DNA of 64,000 bases. It comes from GCA-003244245 sp963823755 (GTDB lineage Bacteria > Actinomycetota > Actinomycetes > Mycobacteriales > Pseudonocardiaceae). The notes under the pieces are model-generated. The model made no database searches, was not told where the DNA came from, and worked only from the letters and a program-made list of their open reading frames with translations. Position 1 is the stretch's first letter, and each line of letters opens with the position of its first letter. The stretch covers positions 1-64,000 of the forward strand of contig CAWGMP010000025.1 in NCBI GenBank assembly GCA_963823755.1. The letters are read 5' to 3'. This document shows, piece by piece, positions 55,074-63,378 of the stretch. Made by a program: the position numbers and the translations under genes.

Positions 55074-55552
55074 AGCGCGCGGTACCCGGTCAAGGACAGG
55101 GCGCGCCGCCGGATCGCCGCCGCCAGATCGTTGGCGAAGCTCGTTCGTTGGGCGCCGGACAGCTCGGCGAAGCTCTTGGCGTCCCGCGTGAAGACGAGCC
55201 GGCGCTCGACGCCACCCAGGTTGAGTTCAGGACCGAATGCCGGCAGCGGGCTCAGCGCGACCGGCAGCGACCCCTTGTCGGCGCGCGGACCCGCGAACCG
55301 CGGCAGCTCGTGCTGTTGGATGAACGGCCGGCCGAAGAAGCGGGTGCTCAGCAGGAGCAGGCCGAAATCGGTCTCGTCCAGCCGGTCGACGACGCCCGCG
55401 GTCAACTCCTCCCCGCAGCTCAGGTGACTGTCCTCCCACCATTCGACGGCAAGGTCGGTGAACACGCCCAGGGCGGGGAGCAGATCGCGCAGCAACGCCT
55501 CCTTCAGCGCCTTGTCCTGATGGCACCAGCTCAGGAAGATCCGCGTGCGCAT
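55070..55552 (-). CDS. TIR-domain protein, probable effector
   Basis: 160 aa from ATG 55552. TIR fold: 'TRIFLSWCHQDKALKEALL' (strand A), 'VEWWEDSHLSCGEELTAGV' (the W-x-D..G-E-x-L box), 'FGLLLLSTRFFGRPFIQQH' and then 'ELPRF', where the Glu occupies the place of the catalytic Glu of NADase TIRs. The stand-alone TIR ends shortly after the fold and shares four bases with the NACHT gene. Bacterial TIRs of this kind degrade or modify NAD+ when activated by a partner, here presumably the NACHT-WD40 protein (inference). Confidence 0.8.
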   Translation of the reverse strand: MRTRIFLSWCHQDKALKEALLRDLLPALGVFTDLAVEWWEDSHLSCGEELTAGVVDRLDETDFGLLLLSTRFFGRPFIQQHELPRFAGPRADKGSLPVALSPLPAFGPELNLGGVERRLVFTRDAKSFAELSGAQRTSFANDLAAAIRRRALSLTGYRAL

Positions 55553-55919
55553 ACCGCCTCCATCAACCTGGAAGAACCCAGATCAAACCCGGGATCGACA
55601 GATCATGACACGCCGCGCGGCCACAGTCACCTCAGGGGTCGAGCAGCTCTGCCGTTCCCGCCGCTCGATCCTCGTCATCGAGCGCCGGGAGGATGCGTGA
55701 CGTGACCTCTGTGGCCGGAGGCGGGTTGCCACCACCGACATACGGCTCCCAGCACCCGACAGAAACACCTTGTCGGGCGCCCCTCACAGGCCAGACCACC
55801 CGGTATGGCTGCTATGGGAATTTTAAGCGAACGCTAATCCGTGCAAGTGGCAGTAAAAGTACCTTTCGGGAGTCGAGTGCCCTTCCCTACTCACCTGGAG
55901 GGACCGACGAGGAGGAGCG
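55553..55919. other. Intergenic region, divergent promoters
   Basis: About 370 bases between the TIR gene (leftward) and a small membrane protein (rightward). No gene supported. Local AT-rich segment near 55815-55860 may hold a promoter for the small gene. Confidence 0.4.
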
Positions 55920-56072
55920 ATGATCGAACCGGAGCACATCGAGTTGGACCTGCCGCGGCTGGACCGCAGCGACGACCCTCGGGGTGGGGCCGTTGCCTGG
56001 GCGCTGCTTGCGGTGAGCGTGGCACTGATCGCCAGCGCCCTTCTGGCGGTGATCTGGGTGATGAGCTCCTGA
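55920..56072 (+). CDS. 50-aa single-helix membrane protein
   Basis: ATG 55920 follows a strong GAGGAGGAG site. The sequence starts acidic ('IEPEHIELDLPRLDRSDDP') and then has one hydrophobic helix of about 25 residues ('AVAWALLAVSVALIASALL', 'AVIWVMSS'). A clear small ORF with good codon bias; function unknown. It is divergent from the TIR gene. Confidence 0.65.
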   Translation: MIEPEHIELDLPRLDRSDDPRGGAVAWALLAVSVALIASALLAVIWVMSS

Positions 56073-56764
56073 CCGACCAGCGCCGACGCGACCCCCCAAC
56101 GTGCCCTGACGTGTTCTCCCTCAGACCTTATAGCTGGAGTCGGAGAACAGGTGGCTCTCGGGCACCGGGAGTGGGATCTCGTCCACACCGCTGTCACGGT
56201 CACTCGTTTCGGCCGGCCCGACAGTGCTACCGCGACTTTGCTGACGTCTACGGTTTCGACGTACGGGTCGAACCATCTGAGCGCACTGTAATCAGCCACA
56301 TGGGTTTACTGAATCGACGCACCTCGGCTACGATCCGTTGCACACGCCCCGGACCCGGCGTCACGAGAGCCCGGCGACTCGCGCCGAGCACCCGCCGTCC
56401 GGGGGTCGATATGCGCATTGCAGGACCGTCGCGATCGTCGGAGGTCGCGCGGGGACTCCCCAGATGTCACCACGCTGGCCCCGAGCGTGGCGCCCCATGT
56501 GGCGGGCGCTCTTGTGTTGGTCTGCACAAACTCCGGTGGTCACGGCCCGGCCGGATCCAGCGACCGGCGGCCAGGAACCCGAAGCGGGGGTTCGGGGGAT
56601 GAGTACCGCGGCCGGTTCCCGTGAGTCCAGCCAACGGTCAGTTGACACCGGGCCCTGCGCCTGGCTGCATGCGCTGATCGCCACGGGTGGTGCTGCTGCC
56701 ACACGCCCGGCCCGAGCCCACCGACACCCGACCCCACAACCGCCGCACAGGAAGGGTCACCGGC
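56073..56764. other. Region without a supported gene
   Basis: About 690 bases. Frames are open by chance on both strands, but none has a ribosome site with normal composition. It may hold eroded gene remains. Confidence 0.4.
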
Positions 56765-57175
56765 ATGAATCACGACGATCCCCCGCAACACCATCCGACC
56801 CGGAGCGACGGCATCACCCCTGAGATCGTTGCGAACACCCAGTGGCACGATGCGGAGCTCGCCCTGAAGGTGGCTCGGCACAGCTACGACAAATGGCTCA
56901 CCGCTGGCCACGAGAACACCCCCTCGCCCGCTGTACCGACATCCCGCGCCAGCGCTGGCGATCACCCGGTAATCGAAAGCGCACCGCACACTGGGGGTAG
57001 AGGTCCATCTCGTTTCAGGGCGTCGGACGCTTCACCTCGGCTCAACTACCCCAGGCAACCCCGGCAAGTTCGCCGACGTGATGGCCAGCGGGTCGGATTC
57101 ACCTATAGCGGCGCCGAAATCGAGCTCTTCTCAACCCCCGAGTCTGCCTCGCCTGGCGGTGCCGTCCACCCATGA
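56765..57175 (+). CDS. Hypothetical protein, N-terminal part convincing
   Basis: 136 aa from ATG 56765 with GGAAGGG upstream. The first 45 residues look natural ('SDGITPEIVANTQWHDAEL', 'ALKVARHSYDKWLTAG'). From about residue 60 the sequence turns Ser/Arg/Pro-rich, perhaps after a frameshift. No domain recognised. Confidence 0.4.
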   Translation: MNHDDPPQHHPTRSDGITPEIVANTQWHDAELALKVARHSYDKWLTAGHENTPSPAVPTSRASAGDHPVIESAPHTGGRGPSRFRASDASPRLNYPRQPRQVRRRDGQRVGFTYSGAEIELFSTPESASPGGAVHP

Positions 57176-57355
57176 CCGCCGCCGGGGGAGGCGCCACTCC
57201 CCACCCCGGTGGAGCACCCGGATCCCCGCCTCTGATCTACCGTGCCCTGTGCAAAGCCAACCCCTACCCCCGGTGTTGTGAGGTGTGCGAGGTGATGACA
57301 CTGTGTAACATGGGCTGGCTACTCACTGTCGCCGTCAGGAAGGGGATCTGACACC

Positions 57356-57514
57356 ATGGGTCTGATCATTGGATTGCTTGTCCTCTGGCTTGCGTTTGTC
57401 ATCATCGGGTTTGTCGTCAAGGCGCTGCTGTGGTTGGCGATTGTGGGGATCGTGCTGTTCGTTGCCACCGGCATCTACGGAGCGATTCGCGGCCGTACCA
57501 GCCGCACCAGCTGA
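57356..57514 (+). CDS. 52-aa hydrophobic membrane protein
   Basis: ATG 57356 with AGGAAGGGG upstream. Two hydrophobic helices ('LIIGLLVLWLAFVIIGFVV' and 'KALLWLAIVGIVLFVATGI') and a basic tail 'GAIRGRTSRTS'. It resembles the short 'hydrophobic protein' type common in actinomycetes. Function unknown. Confidence 0.7.
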   Translation: MGLIIGLLVLWLAFVIIGFVVKALLWLAIVGIVLFVATGIYGAIRGRTSRTS

Positions 57515-57914
57515 GACGTGCCGCAGCGCTGACCAGCCGCTGTCCGCATGCACTGCCTCGGGCCCGCTGCGGGATGGAGGTGGATGCAGTGCGGCTGAGG
57601 CGCCACCGGCCGGCTCGCAGATTGGCGACGGTGCCGCAGTTGGTGGCCGGCACGCGGGGCGCCGAGGACGAGGTGTGGGTGCCGGCGGTGTGGGAGGCGA
57701 TCGAGGCGCGGATCCCCACCGTGTCCGGGTTCATCAAGATGATCACCACTACGATCGCCTTCGGGGCCACCGCCCGCGCCGCCGGGGGACTGACCAAAGT
57801 CAGCCTTGATCATGATCTAACTTATTCTGGCATACCGCACGATGTAACAGATCACTCGATCAACGGAGCTTGCCAGCACTGTACTCATGTCCGCCACTGC
57901 CGTCGCCTCCTGGT
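57515..57914. other. Region without a firmly supported gene
   Basis: A forward frame through 57570-57800 reads 'VWVPAVWEAIEARIPTVSG' and then 'FIKMITTTIAFGATARAAG', which has natural composition but no ribosome site or known relative. It could be a gene remnant. Nothing else seen. Confidence 0.35.
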
Positions 57915-57926
57915 ATGATTTTTAGT

Positions 57927-58154
57927 GTGGCAACTCGTAAGGTCACTTTGTCGATTGACAACACCGCGTGGGCTCTTGCCGAGGCCGCAGCCGCCCGAGC
58001 TGGCATCTCGCCCTCGGCCTGGCTGTCCGCCGCCGCTCGGCGTGAGGCTGTCCGGCTTGGCGCCGGCACGAACTGGGGTGACACCGAGGCAGAGGCCCTG
58101 ACCTACGACGCCGACTTGGCCGCAGCCGAGGCGGACCTCCGTGCGGCGAGGTGA
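57927..58154 (+). CDS. Antitoxin, ribbon-helix-helix type
   Basis: The start GTG 57927 is preferred (ATG 57915 possible), giving 75 aa. 'ATRKVTLSIDNTAWALAEA' then 'AGISPSAWLSAAARREAVR' fits a ribbon-helix-helix DNA-binding antitoxin, with an acidic tail 'DADLAAAEADLRAAR'. It overlaps the next gene by 14 bases. Confidence 0.75.
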   Translation: MATRKVTLSIDNTAWALAEAAAARAGISPSAWLSAAARREAVRLGAGTNWGDTEAEALTYDADLAAAEADLRAAR

Positions 58155-58440
58155 GCTACGCCGCTACATCCGACCCAGCACACCCGACCGTTTCCGGACC
58201 GTCGCGATCATGTCCAGCGACGGCATCAACGAATCACCACGTCCCTGGCTGATCGGCATAGAGCTACGCGACCGCGACCCCGGCGACATCCTCGCCGTCC
58301 CGGTGGCAGATCACGGATGGGCCTATGCCGGTGACCTGACCAAGCTCTACCGCGCCTGGACAGGCGACCGGCTGGGCGAGCTGGACACCACCACGCTGAT
58401 GCGCCTCGACGGCGCCCTCCGCGCAGCTCTCGACCTGTGA
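58141..58440 (+). CDS. MazF/PemK-like toxin
   Basis: 99 aa from GTG 58141 ('RRGELRRYIRPSTPDRFRT'). Although diverged, the order of a basic N-terminal strand, 'VAIMSSDGINE' and 'DILAVPVADHGWAYAGDLT' fits the CcdB/MazF fold of mRNA-cutting toxins. The pairing with a ribbon-helix-helix gene supports this. Confidence 0.65.
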   Translation: MRRGELRRYIRPSTPDRFRTVAIMSSDGINESPRPWLIGIELRDRDPGDILAVPVADHGWAYAGDLTKLYRAWTGDRLGELDTTTLMRLDGALRAALDL

Positions 58441-58787
58441 ACGGCCCATAGCCAAACCGCATGACCAGTCTCTGCGCTATCTCCCGTGCACCGTTGACCA
58501 GGAACAACAGCCTAGTTTGGGGGCTGGGGGCACGTTCGGGCGACTCGATGAGGCACACAGGTTCAGCTTAGGAGCGGCTCCGAACAGTTGTTCAACGTTC
58601 GGGGGGTGGCCGCGTTCCGGCCACCCCCCGTTGCCGATGACAGCGCACCCGATCATCTGATCGCGCGGCGGCGCTGCCCGACTTGATGGAGATGCTTCAG
58701 TACCGCCCTGAGCGCCGCTGGCCATACCGGTGTCGTTCCCTAGTGCGCGGCACCGCAGGCCATCATCGGCTCAACTCAACCGTTGAC
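58441..58787. other. Convergent intergenic region with terminator
   Basis: About 350 bases between the toxin gene and the Gly-rich peptide gene. It holds a perfect hairpin (58601-58629, listed separately). No gene supported. Confidence 0.5.
58601..58629. terminator. Bidirectional hairpin terminator
   Basis: GGGGGGTGGCC (58601-58611) and its exact complement (58619-58629) around GCGTTCC. It lies between convergent genes. Confidence 0.75.
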
Positions 58788-59039
58788 TCAGCCACGGCCG
58801 CCGGAAGCGCCGCCACCGTTGCCACCGGCGGCGTCGCCACCGCTGGCCACACCAGTGCCCAGCACGCCGATGCCGCTCAGCACGTTAACGCCGACGCCAC
58901 CCTGCGCGGGGCCACCGTTACCACCGTTGCCACCGTCGCCGCCGCCCTTGCCCAGGCTGAACACAGACATGACGGTACGTGCCGGGAGCAGCTCAGCGTG
59001 CTGGCCGTCGATCTCAACAAAGCTCACTACGTCAGACAT
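58788..59039 (-). CDS. Small Gly/Asn-rich peptide with conserved-looking leader
   Basis: 83 aa from ATG 59039 with GAGGAGG upstream. The first 30 residues are ordinary ('VVSFVEIDGQHAELLPART', 'VMSVFSLGK'); the rest is a Gly/Asn-rich PGRS-like run with 'GGDGGNGGNGGPAQGGVGV', and ends 'GGNGGGASGGRG'. There is no signal peptide, Cys or modification enzyme nearby. I recall similar small proteins in other actinomycetes but cannot check. The split into a leader-like and a repetitive part could mean a secreted or modified peptide. Its upstream region is shared with the gene at 24198. Confidence 0.6.
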   Translation of the reverse strand: MSDVVSFVEIDGQHAELLPARTVMSVFSLGKGGGDGGNGGNGGPAQGGVGVNVLSGIGVLGTGVASGGDAAGGNGGGASGGRG

Positions 59040-59139
59040 TCAGATCCTCCTCATAGTGGCCCCCACAGGGCCTGAACAGAACACCTCATCGACACAATTG
59101 CCGACTCGGCTTATTCCACCATGCCAGAAGAAGGTTGCA

Positions 59140-59490
59140 TGACAACACAAATTAGCCCCCTAAAACTGTGCAGCCATTACCTAACCGCGAAGCCGGTTTT
59201 CGGCTACTTAGTCCGGGGTCGAACGGTTACGGACATTCCAGAAATCGAGTCCTTGCGACGAACGTTCGACGAGGCTTCAAAGATGCCCCCGTGCCACGTT
59301 GCTGCTGGTAGCAGCCCTTGCCGACCATGCGCTCAGGTGCTGAGACGCCGTCACAACGCAGCCGGCACCGTGATGTGGGCCGACCTGTCGCAGTTGGCAC
59401 CGGAGCGACACATGCGCGCTCGGAGCAGGATCTAGCCTATTGTTACGTAGACTCCGGGGTGCGACTACTTAGTTTCGACGCGGTCCGGCT
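59140..59490 (-). promoter_or_regulatory. Conserved upstream region, copy 2
   Basis: Aligns by eye with 24595-24960, in the same orientation and at a similar distance (100 bases) from the leftward gene. Shared pieces: hairpin AGCCGGTTTTCGGCT, 'GAACGTTCG', 'CCACGTTGCTGCTGGTAG', 'ACACATGCGC', 'CGACTACTTAGTTTCGA'. The loop and stem of the hairpin differ by one base between copies while pairing is kept. Confidence 0.5.
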
Positions 59491-59580
59491 ACCTAGCTGT
59501 GACTGAAGATCACCTAGGGTGTCGTATTCTCGTCCACCTTTCGTCGTCGACTGCACGCTGTACGTGATTACCTAGTCGCA
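59460..59580. repeat. Cluster of TACCTAG-type motifs
   Basis: Variants occur at about 59462 (GACTACTTAGT), 59488 (GCTACCTAGC), 59507 (ATCACCTAGG) and 59566 (GATTACCTAGT). One more is at 24926 in the other conserved region (GACTACCTAGT). They may be binding sites for one regulator. Confidence 0.4.
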
Positions 59581-59967
59581 GCACTGACGGTACTCGGTGA
59601 TAGCACTCTCCGAAACGGTGTACAGTAGGACCCGGGCGTAAATCGCCGACACTCAGGGCTGTGCAAGCTTTGGGTACGCTGCTCACCTTTGAGTTATTGT
59701 TGGAGATCGAGAAGGTCCCCGAAATTATCAGCGGCAGGTCATCCTGTCTGGTCGGGGAGTGTGTCGTGGTACCTGAAATCGCCACCTCCACGGCATCGGG
59801 GCGGTGGTGCACGCAGTAATGCGATTCCTCTCGATAGCCGATGAGCGCTGGTAGACTCGCTACCAGCGCTCATGCCCCGCAGCCTGCTTCGAGGAGCACG
59901 GGTCGAGAGCGTGTGCCGCCCCAGACCCTGGTGGCTGACAAGTGTCGATGTCGGCTTGGGAGATCAC

Positions 59968-60501
59968 ATGGCGGCTGATCATGGGGACGCACAGTGGGGA
60001 GCTGACCCCAGCGGCGTGTCACTCGCCAGCATCACTGCTTCGCCCGGCGCTGATGGTGTGGTGGTAGGCCTCCACGCGGGGTTGGTGACCACGGAGGATG
60101 TCGACTGGCTCGTTGCCCACCTGCGGGTGGTGGTCGCCGCCAGCCCGGCCGTCTGGGCCGGCCGCGGGATGACGCTGTCACAGCTCAGCGCGCTGCACCT
60201 GATCAGCGCGCTGGCACCGGTCACCGTCACCGGTCTGGTTCAGGCTTTAGGGACCAGAGCGGCGGCGACCTCCGGGATGGTCGCTCGGCTGACCCACGCC
60301 GGGCTGGTGTGCAGCACGCCGGACCCGCAGGACCGTCGGCGCGTCCAGCTGACCCTCACCGCCGAGGCCGAACCGATAGTCGGCGACACCGACCTGGACA
60401 CTGCCAGACGCCTGCAGGCGGTGCTCAACGGCATAAGCCCGCGGATCCGCCGCCACTTGATCGACATACTCATCGACACCATACGACGCTCCGCCGAGTA
60501 A
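59968..60501 (+). CDS. MarR-family regulator
   Basis: The start ATG 59968 has GGGAG upstream, giving 177 aa. The winged helix is 'RGMTLSQLSALHLISALAP', 'VTVTGLVQALGTRAAATSG', 'MVARLTHAGLVCSTPDPQD' and 'RRRVQLTLTAEAEPI', the typical MarR sequence. It ends with a dimer helix. Ligand unknown; no gene lies divergent within 900 bases. Confidence 0.88.
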   Translation: MAADHGDAQWGADPSGVSLASITASPGADGVVVGLHAGLVTTEDVDWLVAHLRVVVAASPAVWAGRGMTLSQLSALHLISALAPVTVTGLVQALGTRAAATSGMVARLTHAGLVCSTPDPQDRRRVQLTLTAEAEPIVGDTDLDTARRLQAVLNGISPRIRRHLIDILIDTIRRSAE

Positions 60502-60633
60502 GCCCAGGACGACACCACCCCTTCGGCGCTCACTACGACCCGACCGGTGACCGCTAGCGCGCCCCAGGCAGCCGAACGCCACCGGCGTTCGGCTGCCTCA
60601 ACACTCAACCGATACTCACTCCGGAGGCAACTG

Positions 60634-60969
60634 ATGCGGTCTACCCACCCCGGCTGGTGCGATCCGCGGTACTGCCGATTCACCGACATCGACATTCAGC
60701 ACCGCTCCACGCCCACTCTGCTGAGCACCTGCGATCACGAGTGGTGGTTCACCCTGGCCCGCGCCGACAAGTGGGCCCACCCCCAACGGAACGAAGCCAC
60801 CGAGCTGCTGATCGACGTGCGCGACACCATCCTGCGCGCCGCGCATGTTCAGCACGTGCTGCGGGTCCAGGAGATCGAGTCCTACGCCAACCGGCTCCTG
60901 ACCGAGCTCCACCGTGCGCAGTTCCTCGGCGCGTCGGTGCTGCACGACGTCCCGAAGCAGGTGGCCTGA
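60634..60969 (+). CDS. DUF6907-like hypothetical protein
   Basis: 111 aa from ATG 60634 with GGAGG six bases upstream. 'STHPGWCDPRYCRFTDIDI' with two Cys and 'STCDHEWWFTLARAD' resemble the Cys/His-containing start of DUF6907-type proteins. The rest is helical ('NRLLTELHRAQFLGASVL'). Function unknown. Confidence 0.55.
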   Translation: MRSTHPGWCDPRYCRFTDIDIQHRSTPTLLSTCDHEWWFTLARADKWAHPQRNEATELLIDVRDTILRAAHVQHVLRVQEIESYANRLLTELHRAQFLGASVLHDVPKQVA

Positions 60970-61016
60970 TGAGTGCCCCCACTCCGATGTTCGGGACGGC
61001 AGGCCGCGGGTAAGGG

Positions 61017-61757
61017 TCACGGTCTTGGAGTGGCAGCCGGTGCGCCGGGGAGGATTTCGATGGTGGTGCTGCCCTCGATGACGGCGGCGGCTAGCTCGGT
61101 GAGCCGCTGGTTGTGGTTGCGGGCGTAGTTGCGTAGCAGGGTGAAGGCGTGGCCGGGGTCGATGTGGTGGCGTTCGGCGAGGACACCTTTGGCTTGCTCG
61201 ATGAGAACGCGGCTGTCCAGCGCGATCTGTAGCTGGTTGACGAGAAGGTCGTGCTGGTGCAGGGCCCGTTCCTGGATCAAGCCGATGGTAGCTACGTCGG
61301 CCATGGCTTGCCCGATCTGGGTGACCTCGGGTGCCAGGGCATTCGGATCGGTGTGGAACAGGTTCAGCGCCCCGATGATCTGCGAGCGCAAGCGCATCGG
61401 CAGGGCGTGCACGGTGCGGAACCCGGACGCGGTCGCCGCGGGAGCGAACAGCGGCCACCTGTCAGCGGCCATGCTCAGATCGGGGTGGCTGACCGGCGCG
61501 CCGGTGCGGTAGCAATCCAGGCAGGGACCGTCGTGGTTCTGTAGCTGGAACAGCTCTAGCAGGTGGATGTTCTCAGCGGAGGAGGCCATCACCCGCAGCC
61601 GGTCGCAGGAGTCGCCCAGCAGCAGCCCGGTCGCCGACACGTCGAGTAGCTCCATGCAGCGATCGACCAGCATGTGCAGGAACTCGACCAGGTCGAAGTG
61701 GTCGACCAAGGTGTCGGCAAGTTCGACGAAGGTTCGAGCCAATCGGTCATCAGCCAT
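61017..61757 (-). CDS. GAF-ANTAR regulator 1
   Basis: 246 aa from ATG 61757 (AGGGGTG upstream; GTG 61766 possible). GAF domain at residues about 15-160 ('LDVSATGLLLGDSCDRLRV', 'DGPCLDCYRTGAPVSHPDL', 'PLFAPAATASGFRTVHALP'). The ANTAR domain at about 165-225 is 'LDSRVLIEQAKGVLAERHH', 'FTLLRNYARNHNQRLTELA'. ANTAR proteins bind RNA hairpins and prevent termination. Its target is not known. Confidence 0.88.
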   Translation of the reverse strand: MADDRLARTFVELADTLVDHFDLVEFLHMLVDRCMELLDVSATGLLLGDSCDRLRVMASSAENIHLLELFQLQNHDGPCLDCYRTGAPVSHPDLSMAADRWPLFAPAATASGFRTVHALPMRLRSQIIGALNLFHTDPNALAPEVTQIGQAMADVATIGLIQERALHQHDLLVNQLQIALDSRVLIEQAKGVLAERHHIDPGHAFTLLRNYARNHNQRLTELAAAVIEGSTTIEILPGAPAATPRP

Positions 61758-61805
61758 CGAGATCACCCCTGACGAACAGATCGGGCAGGACCACGTTACG
61801 CCTCC

Positions 61806-62627
61806 TCATGCGGTGTGTTCGGGGTTGAATCGTTGCCGGCGGGCGACGACGTCGGCCGCCAGCTCAGACAGCGGGCGCTCCTCGGCGAACGCCCGCGCGC
61901 GTAGCCTGCTGAACGCCTCAGCAATCCCGACACCGAGCTGTACTGAAATCATTCCGGTTGCCTGATGGATTGCCGGACGGCTGTCGGACAGGTCGTCAGC
62001 CACCGGGTAGCCCTCCGGGGAATCGATGCCGGCTTGCTCATCGAGCACCAGCCGCAGCGCGAACTCGGCGAATACCCATGCCTCAGCCAGGTCCTCGGCC
62101 GGCAATGGACCCCGACGGTCGGAATACAGCACGAAGGCTCCGACGCGGATGGCACCCAAACGCAACGGCAACGCGAACATCGCCCGGGCACCGGCCGCGA
62201 CGGCTGCCGGGGCGAACAACGGCCAACGACACTGCTGCTCGGCGCAGTCCAGGTCCCCCACCAACATCGAAGGGCCCCCGGCCAGCACCTTGAGAGATGG
62301 GCCCTCACCCACGGTGAGCTGCAATTCCTCCAGTTCCCGGCTCAGTGAACCGATGGCACACAGTGCTTCGGAGACCACCCGGCCACTCCGAACCGATACC
62401 GCCACACCGCTGACCGGCAACCGGGCCGCAGCCGCCTGACACAGGCAGCGCAGGGACACCGGGACGCCGAGTGCCCCGGCGTGAGCGGTCACTACGTTCC
62501 ACACCCGGTCAGCTCGGGTGGCGTCCGTCACTAACTCGTGCCCCCGTGGGTTGGCGGTGCGTCCCGACAGGCGCGAGGGTACTACCGTCACGGCTGATAC
62601 CTGAGCTCGCACCTCGTGCAGCGCCAT
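61806..62627 (-). CDS. GAF-ANTAR regulator 2
   Basis: 273 aa from ATG 62627. GAF domain ('VTAHAGALGVPVSLRCLCQ', 'QLTVGEGPSLKVLAGGPSM', 'RWPLFAPAAVAAGARAMFA'), then ANTAR ('RPAIHQATGMISVQLGVGI', 'AFSRLRARAFAEERPLSEL'). Lies just upstream of regulator 1 on the same strand (48-base gap), so they may be one transcript. Confidence 0.87.
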   Translation of the reverse strand: MALHEVRAQVSAVTVVPSRLSGRTANPRGHELVTDATRADRVWNVVTAHAGALGVPVSLRCLCQAAAARLPVSGVAVSVRSGRVVSEALCAIGSLSRELEELQLTVGEGPSLKVLAGGPSMLVGDLDCAEQQCRWPLFAPAAVAAGARAMFALPLRLGAIRVGAFVLYSDRRGPLPAEDLAEAWVFAEFALRLVLDEQAGIDSPEGYPVADDLSDSRPAIHQATGMISVQLGVGIAEAFSRLRARAFAEERPLSELAADVVARRQRFNPEHTA

Positions 62628-62874
62628 CAGGTTGGGCCGAGCCGCCAGGTCGTTAGTCCATCTCAGTCCTCGGCCGTGTTCTTGGGTTAGTCGAGGTAGC
62701 CGCCCCGTCAGTTGACCTGCCGGCCCCGAACCGGTGTGAGTAACACGACTGAAATTTTACGGTCGTCGGTTTGACGTGTTCAAAATACGAGCGTAGTCTC
62801 GAATTTGGGTTCGCGTAAAACATTTGCGCGATTATTCGCAAAGCTCACTCCACGGCTATCAATTTGGGAGCAGA

Positions 62875-63378
62875 ATGACTACGTTTGAAAAGCGGTCTGA
62901 CGGAAGTTACGACGATCGCACCGGCTACGACGGTCGCGACCACCTCGAGCGGGACAGCCACCACCAGCAGCGCGCGGGCCTGGTCACGGCCGGAAATGTG
63001 ATGTCCACATGGACCGTCGCCTTTTACGACTACGCCGAGCAGATGTTGAAGGCCCAGCGACAGTTCGCCCACAGCATGTTGGGCGCTGCCGCACCGATGC
63101 TCGATGTGGGGCGGGACGTCATGTCTCCGGATTCCCCAGGTTACAGGTCGGCGAACAACCAGATGTATGCCAGGAGCGACCAGCGCCACGATGGCTCTCA
63201 CAGTTCGCGGAGAAACGAGCGTTACAACGACGACGACACGGCGGAGTACAACATCCGCTCCGCCGACGACAATACGTCCGAGACCAGCAGGACCGAGCGG
63301 ATGAACACGCAGGCGGAGCAGTCCGGCAAGACAGACGCGCCGGTCACCGCAAGCGCCACTGCCCGCAAGCACTCGTGA
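62875..63378 (+). CDS. Hydrophilic protein with a short helical core, unknown
   Basis: 167 aa from ATG 62875 with GGGAG just upstream. The N-terminus is charged ('TTFEKRSDGSYDDRTGYDG'), then a helix of about 40 residues ('VMSTWTVAFYDYAEQMLKA', 'QRQFAHSMLGAAAPMLDVG') that resembles phasin-like amphipathic segments. The C-terminal half is disordered, rich in Asp, Asn, Arg and Ser. Divergent from the GAF-ANTAR genes. Function unknown. Confidence 0.6.
   Translation: MTTFEKRSDGSYDDRTGYDGRDHLERDSHHQQRAGLVTAGNVMSTWTVAFYDYAEQMLKAQRQFAHSMLGAAAPMLDVGRDVMSPDSPGYRSANNQMYARSDQRHDGSHSSRRNERYNDDDTAEYNIRSADDNTSETSRTERMNTQAEQSGKTDAPVTASATARKHS

Larger units (their letters stand above)
59040..59967. other. 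Long non-coding stretch upstream of peptide gene and MarR gene
   Basis: Over 900 bases without a supported gene. It includes the conserved region 59140-59490 and the TACCTAG-type motifs at 59460-59580, both listed separately. The MarR start at 59968 lies at its right end. Confidence 0.5.

Noticed and set aside
55823..56299. Leftward 158-codon frame over the small membrane gene
   Set aside because: Composition is poor (Ser/Arg/Thr) and it is antisense to a gene with a strong ribosome site.
60616..61458. Leftward 280-codon frame between the DUF6907-like and GAF-ANTAR genes
   Set aside because: It overlaps both genes, is very rich in Arg, His and Pro, and lacks a start signal.
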